Source: Geoanaerobacter pelophilus
GTDB taxonomy: Bacteria > Desulfobacterota > Desulfuromonadia > Geobacterales > DSM-12255
Assembly: GCF_018476885.1 (NCBI RefSeq)
Contig: NZ_JAHCVJ010000001.1
Coordinates: forward strand, 806,001-870,000
Direction: 5' to 3'
DNA: 64,000 nucleotides
Shown piece by piece: positions 1 to 8,431 of this stretch. Position numbers and translations under genes: made by a program. Under the pieces are notes generated by a model that saw only the letters and a program-made list of their open reading frames with translations, was not told the origin of the DNA and made no database searches. The stretch's first letter is position 1, and every line of letters starts with the position of its first letter.

Positions 1-529
1 GCGGCTCACAGCAGGAGGGGCAGAATATCCGCCATTCCGATCCCTCAAGCGCCGCTCTGCTCCGTAACGGCGGGAAAACCGGTCCGCAGGCAGGGCATAG
101 ATAGGCACCTTCGCCATAGACCGCCCGGGAAGAAGAAAGAATAATCCTGCGAACTCCGTGATCGCTGTTGGCCAGGACATCCAGAAGCATGGCCGTGCCG
201 CCGACATTCACATCGCAGTAGCTGTGGATCTCGTACATCGACTGGCCGACCCCGGTCTGTGCCGCAAAATGGCAGATAGCATCCACCCCTGCTATAGCCC
301 GGGCCAAATCATCGCGACACCGAACATCGCCCTGGTAAAACTCGACTCGACGATCGATCCAGGCAGGCAACTTTCTTTCCTTGCCATGAACCTGCGGATC
401 GAGCGAATCAAGAACCCTGACGCGATAGCCGCTGGTAAGCAGGGCATCGCAGGTATGGGAGCCGATAAAACCGGCACCGCCGGTGATTAAAATCAAAGAA
501 CCGGGTACTAGACTGGAGTTGTTTGTCAT
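1..529 (-). CDS. NAD-dependent epimerase/dehydratase (C-terminal part outside window)
   Basis: Extended short-chain dehydrogenase/reductase type sugar-nucleotide epimerase or dehydratase; only about the first 176 residues lie in the window. The N-terminal Rossmann glycine motif GGAGFIGSH is clear at residues 15-23, followed by a typical 'VLDSLDPQVHG' loop, 'CHFAAQTGVGQSM' and the 'LSSSRAVYGEG' strand. After the latter comes an insert with two Cys pairs (CPAC, then CPSC about 25 residues later), probably a zinc-binding knuckle. The YxxxK catalytic motif would lie beyond base 1. The start ATG overlaps the stop of the upstream glycosyltransferase gene (ATGA), so it is the last visible gene of that operon. 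Role inferred: making an activated sugar for the surface glycan assembled by the neighbouring transferases. Exact substrate cannot be told. Confidence 0.88.
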   Translation of the reverse strand, partial: MTNNSSLVPGSLILITGGAGFIGSHTCDALLTSGYRVRVLDSLDPQVHGKERKLPAWIDRRVEFYQGDVRCRDDLARAIAGVDAICHFAAQTGVGQSMYEIHSYCDVNVGGTAMLLDVLANSDHGVRRIILSSSRAVYGEGAYLCPACGPVFPPLRSRAALEGSEWRIFCPSCCEP

Positions 530-1713
530 TGCATCAGATCCCTATATACCTTTGCCAGTTCAGCATATGCCACTACTGGGTCGTAACGCCTGACCGCCTC
601 TGCCCGACCTGATTCTCCGAGACGCCTGATATCCTCTGGCATATCGACAAGCCTGTCGATGACGGCAACAAGCGCGTCAACATCCCCCGGAGGAACTAGA
701 AGGCCGTTGCAATCATGCGTCACCACTGTGTTGACCCCTTTAATATCGGTTCCAATTACGGCAATGCCGCTGGCGAGATACACCGGCAACTTGCCGGGGA
801 CATTGTCGCCGTACAACCGCAGACAAAAGCCGATGTCGCAGATCTTCAAATACTGGGGCAACCGTTCAAACGGCTCGTTATCGACGAACGAGATCCGATG
901 AGCGATACCCAACTCTCCGGCAATGGTGCGGTATGGGGGAAGAGGCCGGCCGAACAGTACCAAACGCACGTCATCACGTTGATCGACAACCCGGCGAAAC
1001 GCCTCTAGGAGAAAATCTACCCCCTGATACTCTTCCATCCCTCCGGAATAGATCAGGAGCTTTTCGTTGTTGGGGCGAAGGCGCCGCTCCAGTTCCCGGT
1101 CAACCTGCTCATCATGCAGATAAAAGGAATCGAGTTCCGGGACATCCTCAACCAGCACGATCTTATCGGCATCATGACCGGCCGCAATAAACTCGTCGCG
1201 CCGCAGAATCGATTGCGCTACGATCCGGTCCACCCTCCGCTCGATCCATCGCTCAAATTTTGCCAGCGGCTTGATCAGAGGCGATGCTGCTGAAATAGTC
1301 CCGGTGGCGATTAACTCCGGGACAAAGGTGCCGTGGGCATTATAGATCACCCGCGCTCCAGTGAGCAGCCTGACAATTATCCCGATAAGAGCCCCTTCAT
1401 GCAGATGCCCGTCTATGACCCTGATCCGCTCCTCCCGCACCACGCGCAATACGGTCCAGAGCAACAGGATATCATACAGCAGTTTTGCCATATTAGCGCC
1501 GGTGCGCTTGATGGTGAGCGGCAGCGGGACTGTCCGGTGGATCCGGAAGGGGAAACATCCTTGTTCACCTTGGAAGAACGATATGACCCGAATATCGAAC
1601 TCGGTGGACATTGCCTCTGCCAACCGCCGGATCCGAAGCGGGGTCCCCCGGTCAATGTAGAAAGGACAGGGGGCAATCACAGCTACTTTCAAGCGGACTG
1701 ACGAATCAGCCAT
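526..1713 (-). CDS. Glycosyltransferase family 4 (GT-B fold)
   Basis: About 395 residues. The N-terminal donor-independent domain begins 'KVAVIAPCPFYIDRGTPLR', the family-4 acceptor loop, and 'NAHGTFVPE' lies mid-domain. The C-terminal nucleotide-sugar domain contains 'LIYSGGMEEYQGVDFLLEA' and 'LYGDNVPGKLPVYLASG', with the usual family-4 'P.K..EY.A.G' layout and 'VVTHDCNGLLVPPGD'. A longer reading frame extends upstream to about 1806, but the start at 1713 (MADSSVRLK) overlaps the end of the preceding GT2 gene by 8 bases and begins directly before the first beta strand. Expected to transfer a hexose to a growing lipid-linked or surface glycan in the cytoplasm. Donor and acceptor unknown. Confidence 0.88.
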   Translation of the reverse strand: MADSSVRLKVAVIAPCPFYIDRGTPLRIRRLAEAMSTEFDIRVISFFQGEQGCFPFRIHRTVPLPLTIKRTGANMAKLLYDILLLWTVLRVVREERIRVIDGHLHEGALIGIIVRLLTGARVIYNAHGTFVPELIATGTISAASPLIKPLAKFERWIERRVDRIVAQSILRRDEFIAAGHDADKIVLVEDVPELDSFYLHDEQVDRELERRLRPNNEKLLIYSGGMEEYQGVDFLLEAFRRVVDQRDDVRLVLFGRPLPPYRTIAGELGIAHRISFVDNEPFERLPQYLKICDIGFCLRLYGDNVPGKLPVYLASGIAVIGTDIKGVNTVVTHDCNGLLVPPGDVDALVAVIDRLVDMPEDIRRLGESGRAEAVRRYDPVVAYAELAKVYRDLMQ

Positions 1714-2653
1714 TGAAGTTGATTCGCTCTCGAACTGAGTAAATCGGTTTCCCTTGGGCCTCATAGTATGTCCGGGCGTTGAGTTCGCCCAACAAGCCGA
1801 GGGCAATGAACTGCACCCCCATGAATAGCAGAAAAGCAGTCAGTATCAGCAAGGGATTCCGGTTCATGCTCATATGTTCGAAAATCTTCATGTAGATGGT
1901 GATGCAACCGGTAACAGAACCGGCGGCAAACGAATAGATCCCCCATTTGCCAAAAAGCTGGATTGGCTTGGTAGAGTAGCTGAGCAGGAACATAACCGTC
2001 ATTAGATCCAGCACGACCCTCATTGTCCGGGAAATCCCGTATTTGCTGGTTCCGTGCATCCTTGGATGGTGACGGACCGGTAGTTCCGCCACCCGGGCAC
2101 CAACCTGGGAGGCCAACGCCGGGACAAACCGATGCATTTCGCCATAAAGGTTTATCCCATCGAGTACCTCACGGCGGTACGCCTTCAAGGTGCACCCATA
2201 ATCATGGAGGTGGACGCCGGTCATCCTGGATATCAGTCCATTGGCTATCACCGACGGCAGTCGGCGACTGATGAAGGTGTCCTGACGGTCCTTCCGCCAT
2301 CCGGAAACCACATCATAACCTTCGGCTATCTTTTCGAGCAGTAATGGGATATCGGCAGGATCGTTCTGCAGGTCGCCATCCATCGGCACCACTACATGTC
2401 CGGATGCGGCATCAAACCCAGCAGCCATTGCCGGGGTTTGGCCGAAGTTGCGCCGAAACCTGATCACCTTACACGAGGGGTCGTTGAGAGCCATCTGCTT
2501 CATCAATTCCCAGGAGCCATCAGTAGAACCGTCGTCCACAAGGATGAGCTCCCACGAAAAACCATGACCTGCGACGGCCTCGACAACTCGTTGATGGAGA
2601 ATCGGAAGGTTTTCCACTTCGTTATAAATCGGGATAACGATACTCAAGTCCAT
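1706..2653 (-). CDS. Membrane-anchored glycosyltransferase family 2 (GtrB/ArnC-like polyprenyl-phosphate sugar transferase)
   Basis: About 315 residues. GT-A domain starts with 'MDLSIVIPIYNE' and has 'LVDDGSTDGSW', the metal-binding 'PMDGDLQNDP' (DxD-type) and 'VSGWRKDRQD', diagnostic of the DPMS/GtrB/ArnC group. Two hydrophobic helices follow near the C-terminus (about residues 225-250 and 260-285). Such enzymes load a sugar from a nucleotide donor onto undecaprenyl phosphate at the inner face of the membrane. An upstream in-frame ATG at 2674 exists, but the conserved strand begins right at the chosen ATG. Overlaps the downstream GT4 start by 8 bases, so the two are probably translationally coupled. 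Confidence 0.9.
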   Translation of the reverse strand: MDLSIVIPIYNEVENLPILHQRVVEAVAGHGFSWELILVDDGSTDGSWELMKQMALNDPSCKVIRFRRNFGQTPAMAAGFDAASGHVVVPMDGDLQNDPADIPLLLEKIAEGYDVVSGWRKDRQDTFISRRLPSVIANGLISRMTGVHLHDYGCTLKAYRREVLDGINLYGEMHRFVPALASQVGARVAELPVRHHPRMHGTSKYGISRTMRVVLDLMTVMFLLSYSTKPIQLFGKWGIYSFAAGSVTGCITIYMKIFEHMSMNRNPLLILTAFLLFMGVQFIALGLLGELNARTYYEAQGKPIYSVRERINFNG

Positions 2654-2699
2654 AATTAGTCCATTATCTTGCATATAATGAGGTGGCCATCCGTCAAAT

Positions 2700-3641
2700 T
2701 CATAGCTGTACTCGGCGTAATTTCACCTCTGCCTGAGACGAGGCTTTGCTAAACCGCGGCCTGGCAAGTCCGACCACCATGCCGGCTCCGTATGACAGGT
2801 GGAGCGTCGGGATTACCAATAGCAAAAACGGAATCAGCACTGCCATCTTCCGCTGCCAAGCCTCCCACAAAGCTGTTATGGCAACAGTTCCTGCATAACA
2901 TAAAAGGGGGAGGGTGTAAACAGGGTTGTCCAGAAACGGGACGATCAGAAGATAAAGAAGAAAGGCCGAGGGTACAAGGCTTGCACAGTTAACCTTCCTG
3001 CTAACTATTGTCTGCTCGCCCCTGCCGCGGCCGTAAGTGAAGAGCTGCCTGACAAAATCTGCATATCGTCTTCGCTGGCTTCTCATGACAGCCAATTCCG
3101 GATCGTGTATCAGCTCCCATCCCATATGAAGAATTCGATCCATCAATTCGTTCTCTTCGTTGGGATAAAGACGCTCATCCAGCCCGCCACAGCCGCTGTA
3201 AATCTCTCGCCGGAAACTCAAATTGCACAGAATCAGCTCATTCTCAGCTGCTGACCGGGCGGCTCCCGCTAGCCGGTATCTATTCCTGACGCTTCCCCCG
3301 CCGATCAAGGAGCTAAACGCTGCACCAAAGGCCTGCTGCAGTGGGGTATCACTTGGAGGAGTCAAGGAAGGTCCGCCAACAACCGCAACATGGCGATCCG
3401 CATAATGAGTGGTAGCCCGGCGCAGGAAGTCGGGGCGAACCTGGGAATCATCGTCGAGAAAATACAACAGCTCGCCGGTAGCGGTGGCCGCAGCTCGGTT
3501 TCTCTGGCAACTGGGGCGGCACCCCTCGCTGACAATTATCTCGACCAGGTGGTGCGGATAGTCCATCCCCTTAAGCGCCTCGATGGCTTTGACTTCGCCG
3601 CCGGGCTTTACCGGAATGATAATGCTCCAAGAAGGGTACAT
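2700..3641 (-). CDS. Glycosyltransferase family 2 with C-terminal membrane helices
   Basis: About 313 residues. N-terminal GT-A domain: 'SWSIIIPVKPGGEVK', 'FLDDDSQVRPDFL' (DDD metal site) and 'EENELMDRILHMGW' (acidic ED-like motif). Two or three hydrophobic helices close the protein, around residues 215-290, as in EpsH/ExoO-type polysaccharide transferases. Two ATGs lie 6 bases apart (3647 and 3641). The GGAG ribosome site sits only 1 base from the first and 7 bases from the second, which favours 3641. The gene follows a strong terminator, so it probably starts a new transcript leading into the GT2-GT4-epimerase run. Likely adds a sugar to a surface polysaccharide repeat unit; specificity unknown. 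Confidence 0.85.
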   Translation of the reverse strand: MYPSWSIIIPVKPGGEVKAIEALKGMDYPHHLVEIIVSEGCRPSCQRNRAAATATGELLYFLDDDSQVRPDFLRRATTHYADRHVAVVGGPSLTPPSDTPLQQAFGAAFSSLIGGGSVRNRYRLAGAARSAAENELILCNLSFRREIYSGCGGLDERLYPNEENELMDRILHMGWELIHDPELAVMRSQRRRYADFVRQLFTYGRGRGEQTIVSRKVNCASLVPSAFLLYLLIVPFLDNPVYTLPLLCYAGTVAITALWEAWQRKMAVLIPFLLLVIPTLHLSYGAGMVVGLARPRFSKASSQAEVKLRRVQL

Positions 3642-3663
3642 GTGCATTCTCCGTCAGCGGGCA

Positions 3664-3690
3664 TAAAAAAACCGGGGATTCCCCGGTTTG
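3664..3690 (-). terminator. Rho-independent terminator after the outer-membrane barrel gene
   Basis: Ten-base inverted repeat AAACCGGGGA / TCCCCGGTTT followed, on the minus strand, by a run of seven T. It lies 20 bases past the barrel gene stop and before the GT2 gene, separating the two transcription units. Confidence 0.88.
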
Positions 3691-3710
3691 CAACCAGCAC
3701 AACGAACCTC

Positions 3711-5963
3711 CTAGAACTGCTTTTTCAGGTTTGCGGAAAAGCGCCGCTCCGTACGATTGTCGTTGCCGGTCCGTTTGCCTTGATAGTATTCAACATTCCC
3801 CTGCAGCAACTTGTACTGGACGCCAATTGAAGCCCCTCCCATCCACTCGGAAACATTACCGGGACTGAGAAGCGAATACCTAGAAAGAGCGGCTGCGTAC
3901 AGATTACTGTTAAAGAAATATTTGCCCTGTAAGGAGAACTGACGGGCCGTAGTATACAAATTCGCGTATATTGGGGATTCGCTACTTTGCAGGAATGCCG
4001 ATTGCTGGGTCACCTCAAAGAGTGTACCCCTGAATCTTTTACTTGGTACCATATAGGTGAATCGTTGAGAAATGTCAGAGGTATTTTTCAGATTGCCAAA
4101 TTCGTTGATTCTCGTGTAAGTCCCTTTGAGAGTCGAACTAGCATAAGGAGACGGTGCAACCTGCGCGAAACCGGTCACAGCAAGCTCATCACCGGATATA
4201 GAACCGATAGTCCGTCGAGAGTAACGGGTGTTCGCACCCACCGCATATTGGGGCAATGAGTAATTGATACTCCCGGTGAGCGTCATAATCGAGTCTAGAT
4301 CACCGCCCTTTACCCCATAGACATCCACCGTGGCCTGCGCATCTGTCCTGAGACGCTCCCCAGGAGACCAAGCGATTTTAGCATTTGTTACCGATCGATA
4401 ATAGTCGTTGGTCACACTATCCGTACGCCCGGAAACTCGGGAACCGAAATCCGAAAATTTCTCGGATGACGAGACTGCTCCCTGTGTAGCAGTAATTGCC
4501 CCAAGATTAATTGTCAAATTTTGATCAGCGCTGAAAACCAACAAGTTATTGATGCGGTAAATCGCCTTACCAACCAGTGTCTGGGTAAGCTGCTTGGAGT
4601 TATTGTTTGACGTTTCCTCGGAAAAGCTTTTTATAGTGTACGATGCATTAAGGGCCAGCTTATCGGAAAATCGACGCGTGCTGGAGGTCTCAATGCTTCC
4701 GTGCAAGGCCAGTTTCCTGGTGATATCGGTGTTATACAACTCCACGGAAACTGTTGGGGTCAGAGTAAAAAGCGAGCGCTTTAGAGTCTCAACCCTGAAC
4801 GATGCTAAGGAAGACTGCTCCTTTGACCCAAAACCCGAATTTGAGATGCGGTGGTCTTTCTGCTCGAACCTGGCCTGCCAAGAAGTATCCGTCCCCCAAG
4901 ATCCGCTTACATAAAGCGGAATCTTCAACTCCTCCTCCAGCTGATTATTTCCGTCAAGCTTCCGCGAAAGCGAATTGAATGATCGAGCATCCCAGTTATC
5001 TCTCTTAGCCGAGGCAAAGAGGTTCAGGGTATAGTCAGTTAACGAGTTGGTCTTACTGGCAGGATCATATGTCTTGGTCATAACCCCGTCAGCAGAGATC
5101 CGAATCCAGTTGGTAAGCTCAACCCAGATACGTTCGCCAACAATGTCGACGGTACCAAGGCGAAATGATTGCTCCTGAGTGTTCTGACCCAATGAATAAA
5201 AAAGACCTAACGTATCGGACTTACTCAAATAATCCTTAGTATCAAGCATTTTATAGGTCAACCAGAGGGAATTCTTAGCGATACCGGCATTCAATAACCG
5301 TGTACGCGAGTGTTCAGGAGCAGCACTATTCAGGTTACTAACGTAATTTTCTCGGTAATCCAGGATTATTTTCGGCAATTCGACCAGCCGTGGGAATTTC
5401 GAGGCCAGCGAATCACTCGACATCTCGCCGAAAACGATTTTTGCCCCAGAGGTGATCTTTGTCCCTCCTTGAAGTTCTGGAGTAGTCACCGTAGGAATGA
5501 TGTTGATCCCATTGATCGAATCAAGAGAATTAATACTAACACCACTGTTTGATATTCTAGTTAGATCGCGACTGAATAATGAAATGTTCAACGGCAGAGT
5601 CCTGCTATTATAAGCGTACTCGGCGCCATAAAGAAGATGGCCCTTTTTTATAGATGAATTGGAATCCTCTCCCTTATCAGATTGGGAGACATTGAGCGCA
5701 CCCCATTCATAGCCGAGATTAAAGCCGTAATTGCCAAATTTACCGAGTCGGCCTTTTTTATCATATAGAATCGTATATCGCTGAAAAAGTGCACTTTTGG
5801 CAATATCGGAATGGCTATCCTTGATATGATAATCATCATAGGAAACTTCAACTTCGCCCGAAATCTTGGCAAGAGCACGTCCTGGCAACATCAAGACGAT
5901 ACCCAAAAGCAAGGTACCAAGCACAGTCAACGACGCAATACCATGTTTCCACATAATCAACAT
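3711..5963 (-). CDS. Large outer-membrane beta-barrel protein, function unknown
   Basis: 750 residues with a signal peptide (hydrophobic stretch about residues 10-28 ending 'GRALA', cleavage before KISGEVEV). The rest is rich in alternating hydrophobic/polar residues with many Tyr, Ser, Asn and Thr, and ends in 'RFSANLKKQF': the terminal aromatic residue is the usual beta-signal for BAM-dependent insertion. No cytochrome motif and no known catalytic motif was seen. I cannot assign a family. Two contexts are possible: a porin/secretin partner for the surface glycan genes downstream, or an outer-membrane conduit for the cytochrome block upstream. Its own terminator and a candidate sigma-54 promoter suggest a single-gene unit. 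AGGGA ribosome site precedes the ATG. Confidence 0.8.
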   Translation of the reverse strand: MLIMWKHGIASLTVLGTLLLGIVLMLPGRALAKISGEVEVSYDDYHIKDSHSDIAKSALFQRYTILYDKKGRLGKFGNYGFNLGYEWGALNVSQSDKGEDSNSSIKKGHLLYGAEYAYNSRTLPLNISLFSRDLTRISNSGVSINSLDSINGINIIPTVTTPELQGGTKITSGAKIVFGEMSSDSLASKFPRLVELPKIILDYRENYVSNLNSAAPEHSRTRLLNAGIAKNSLWLTYKMLDTKDYLSKSDTLGLFYSLGQNTQEQSFRLGTVDIVGERIWVELTNWIRISADGVMTKTYDPASKTNSLTDYTLNLFASAKRDNWDARSFNSLSRKLDGNNQLEEELKIPLYVSGSWGTDTSWQARFEQKDHRISNSGFGSKEQSSLASFRVETLKRSLFTLTPTVSVELYNTDITRKLALHGSIETSSTRRFSDKLALNASYTIKSFSEETSNNNSKQLTQTLVGKAIYRINNLLVFSADQNLTINLGAITATQGAVSSSEKFSDFGSRVSGRTDSVTNDYYRSVTNAKIAWSPGERLRTDAQATVDVYGVKGGDLDSIMTLTGSINYSLPQYAVGANTRYSRRTIGSISGDELAVTGFAQVAPSPYASSTLKGTYTRINEFGNLKNTSDISQRFTYMVPSKRFRGTLFEVTQQSAFLQSSESPIYANLYTTARQFSLQGKYFFNSNLYAAALSRYSLLSPGNVSEWMGGASIGVQYKLLQGNVEYYQGKRTGNDNRTERRFSANLKKQF

Positions 5964-6019
5964 TGATTCCCTATATGGTTTTTTGCCATGGGCATAATCG
6001 CGGACTCATAACTGAGAGC

Positions 6020-6032
6020 TTACGTAACGTAA
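6020..6032. promoter_or_regulatory. Small palindrome in leader of the barrel gene
   Basis: TTACGTAACGTAA: TTACG and CGTAA arms around TAA, about 60 bases before the start codon. Possible operator; no regulator can be named. Confidence 0.25.
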
Positions 6033-6047
6033 TCTTTATCCAATTAA

Positions 6048-6063
6048 TGCAACTGTTGTACCC
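6048..6063 (-). promoter_or_regulatory. Candidate sigma-54 promoter for the barrel gene
   Basis: Minus strand reads GGGTACAACAGTTGCA: GG and GC have the exact sigma-54 spacing and the -12 box TTGCA is perfect; the -24 box deviates from TGGCAC at two places. About 85 bases upstream of the start. The rest of the roughly 400-base gap (5964-6370) holds no convincing gene. Confidence 0.45.
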
Positions 6064-6316
6064 AGCCATGTCAAATTTCCGACAAAACACTTCAGAGCCC
6101 GTCACACGCAGTATACCGGTCATTAGATAGCACCGCAATATTAACACTCCTCAATAATTAACGGTATTTACGGAGCAATGAAGAGGTGATTTAACCCGGA
6201 CTCAGTCAATAGACGGAGACGTGATTATTATCAGTGAAGGGAAAAGATGTCAAGACAAAACTATTAGCAATCAATAATCCGGTAGGTTTCCCTTATTACT
6301 GTCAAAAATTTGAAGC

Positions 6317-6346
6317 AAAAAAAAGGGGGATGGTTTCCCATCCCCC
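6317..6346 (-). terminator. Rho-independent terminator after the OmcE-like cytochrome gene
   Basis: Nine-base stem GGGGGATGG / CCATCCCCC with a four-base loop, followed on the minus strand by eight T. Lies 25 bases past the cytochrome stop codon. Confidence 0.92.
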
Positions 6347-6370
6347 TCAGCTTCATCTTAAATCAAGCAA

Positions 6371-7045
6371 TTACTTCTTGTGGCAAGCAAGACAAAGAGC
6401 ACTGTTAGTATTGGCTTTGCGGAGGAACTTGCCGTACTCGTCATCATGAACCTTGTGACAGCTGGCGCACTCCATCATGGTGCCTGTACCAAGAGCGTTG
6501 TTGAAGAACGGGAAGCTACCACCGGAAACGGTTCCGAGGCTGGCTGCTGCAGAAGCAATCGGATGAAGAGTAGCATCAGTGCTCTGAGCGGAAGCATAGT
6601 CAAACCCTACCGGGTGAGAGTTGCTGAGGTTGGTGCCAAGACGATCGTTATTAGTATTGGAGATAACTTCGGAACCGCTCATGTCGTGGCCCATGGCGTT
6701 CTTGATGTTGCCAAGCTTAGTTACGCCGTCATGGCAGCTCATGCAGAAGAGGGAAACGCTGCTGTCGTTAAATGCAGCTGCTTGTGTAGCGGCGGTCAGA
6801 GTCGGGCTAGTCTTGTAGAGGGTGAAGCCGGCGCCTGAAGGATTGTTCCTGTTCCAGAGGGGGATTGCCTGTACCGGATTATGCGGGGTGTGGCAGTAGA
6901 TGCAGATTTCGTCTGCACCCTGGTTTTTCGTGCCGTAAGTACCCTTCAGGTCGTGGGCAGTACCGACGATGGAACCGAGGCCGAATGCCGATGTTGCTGC
7001 TGCTGCCAATGCTACTGCTGCGAGTAATACGATTTGCTTTTTCAT
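6371..7045 (-). CDS. omcE: Tetraheme c-type cytochrome, OmcE-like extracellular nanowire subunit candidate
   Basis: 224 residues with a Sec signal peptide ending near 'ATSAFG'. Four CXXCH haem-binding motifs: CIYCH, CMSCH, CASCH and CLACH, the last at the extreme C-terminus. 'CIYCHTPHN' near the mature N-terminus and 'FCMSCHDG' are of the kind found in tetraheme filament cytochromes. The start at 7045 is fixed by an AGGAAGGAAAG ribosome site; the open frame runs 78 bases further without support. The symbol rests on haem count, size and gene order: ppcA, resB, ccsB, cytochrome and this gene occur together here as, from memory, around GSU0612-GSU0618 in G. sulfurreducens. Expected to be exported and to carry electrons outside the cell. 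Two N-X-S/T sequons (NDS, NLS) are present. A sigma-54 promoter and strong terminator suggest a monocistron. Confidence 0.85.
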   Translation of the reverse strand: MKKQIVLLAAVALAAAATSAFGLGSIVGTAHDLKGTYGTKNQGADEICIYCHTPHNPVQAIPLWNRNNPSGAGFTLYKTSPTLTAATQAAAFNDSSVSLFCMSCHDGVTKLGNIKNAMGHDMSGSEVISNTNNDRLGTNLSNSHPVGFDYASAQSTDATLHPIASAAASLGTVSGGSFPFFNNALGTGTMMECASCHKVHDDEYGKFLRKANTNSALCLACHKK

Positions 7046-7165
7046 GTTTCTTTCCTTCCTTTCTTTTTTTCTGCGTCTGGCGCAGTCGTGAAAAACAGTT
7101 TCGTGAACACTAGCGCTTATCAAGCGTTAAAACACTGAGCACCAGCAAGTAATTGTTAACTTATA

Positions 7166-7181
7166 AGCACCTCTTGTGCCA
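7166..7181 (-). promoter_or_regulatory. Sigma-54 promoter for the OmcE-like cytochrome
   Basis: Minus strand TGGCACAAGAGGTGCT: perfect TGGCAC -24 box and TGCT -12 box with GG-N10-GC spacing, about 120 bases before the start codon. Implies RpoN and an enhancer-binding activator; no activator gene is in the window. Confidence 0.7.
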
Positions 7182-7318
7182 AACTGCATCCATACACACA
7201 ACATGTTAATATCATTAAATAAAATTTTTACACTACATGAAATATCGCTGACATCAATTGTGAATTAACTATTACTTCTGGTATTTTCACGGCCATTTAA
7301 CCGAATAGCCAGCCCCGG

Positions 7319-8395
7319 CTAATACGGGTTTTCCCTAACGTATTTTTCATTCATGTACTGATAGACTTGGAACCGAGAATTCAACTGGTCGGCCACGTAT
7401 ACGGTATCGTTCTGATCGACGTAAATTCCTTGCGGGGTCTGGAAGCCGCCTGGACCGATAGAGATGCCAGGGCCGGCAACATACCTGCCTCCGAATTGCA
7501 GCAGACAATCACCCTGATCATTGAAGATCATGATCTTGTTCATCTTTCCGTCGGTCACATAAATGTGTCCTTCAGAATCAACAGCCACCCCTTTGATTAC
7601 CCCCATCTCTCCGAGCCCATCGCCTCGTTTCCCAAATTTATTAATGAACTTGAGGTCAGAACTAAACCTTTGGACCCTGGAGTTCAGTGAATCGCTGACA
7701 ATGATATTCCCTTCCCTATCGACTGCCACAGCAGTGGGGAAGTTGAACTCTCCGTCACCCTGCCCTCTCTTTCCAACTGAATCGATGTATGAGCCGTCAA
7801 GCCCGAATAAAACAATCCTGTGGCCACCAACATCAGCCAAAACCAGTCTCTTTCTCGACTTATCGACCTCTATCCCAGCAATCGACTTTACATACTTCGA
7901 AGCATCCCAAACCGCAGTTACCTTACCAGTCTTGTCCAATACAAATATCTTCTGGAACTGCGAATCCCCCACATAAACATTGCCATTACCATCTACTGCG
8001 ATGCCAGTGCCCCGCGTCAGGATACTGCTCGAACCCTCACCTCCGAACAGAGCCGCAGTACGTGCCTTCAGGTCGAACAGATAAACACCGCGCGATCGCT
8101 GGTCGACAACATAAACCTTGCCTAAGCCGTCCGCAGTTACATAGACAGGGGCATCCAACATCACGCCACCAGCCTCCTCGCCAAGAAGAAGGTCCATGAA
8201 ACCCTCTTTCTTTTTGAATGAGTCGGTTCCGGTATAGGCGCCTATAAACTCAATACGTGGGGTATCCGGCAGTGGTGGCCAAAAATACCGTTCTGCCTTA
8301 ACCGGAGCGATCTGCGTAGTTGCGGCGCAGCCCCCAAGTAAAGTCCCGCCGGCACAACAAACGATTAACAGGCAGATCAGAATAAGCAAACGCAT
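7319..8395 (-). CDS. NHL-repeat six-bladed beta-propeller lipoprotein
   Basis: 358 residues. Lipoprotein signal peptide with lipobox LLGGC at about residues 19-23, so a periplasmic lipid-anchored protein. The body is built of NHL-type repeats with recurring 'PTAVAVDREGNIIVSDSLN', 'GVAVDSEGHIYVTDGKMN' and 'PQGIYVDQNDTVYVADQLN' units, giving about six blades. No enzymatic motif. It sits 36 bases after the octaheme cytochrome gene with a strong AAGGAGGAG ribosome site, so the two are co-transcribed. A role in assembling, docking or exporting the neighbouring cytochromes is inferred from position alone. Confidence 0.85.
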   Translation of the reverse strand: MRLLILICLLIVCCAGGTLLGGCAATTQIAPVKAERYFWPPLPDTPRIEFIGAYTGTDSFKKKEGFMDLLLGEEAGGVMLDAPVYVTADGLGKVYVVDQRSRGVYLFDLKARTAALFGGEGSSSILTRGTGIAVDGNGNVYVGDSQFQKIFVLDKTGKVTAVWDASKYVKSIAGIEVDKSRKRLVLADVGGHRIVLFGLDGSYIDSVGKRGQGDGEFNFPTAVAVDREGNIIVSDSLNSRVQRFSSDLKFINKFGKRGDGLGEMGVIKGVAVDSEGHIYVTDGKMNKIMIFNDQGDCLLQFGGRYVAGPGISIGPGGFQTPQGIYVDQNDTVYVADQLNSRFQVYQYMNEKYVRENPY

Positions 8396-8431
8396 CGTGG
8401 TACTCCTCCTTTTGAGTTATGAGCATTAAAG

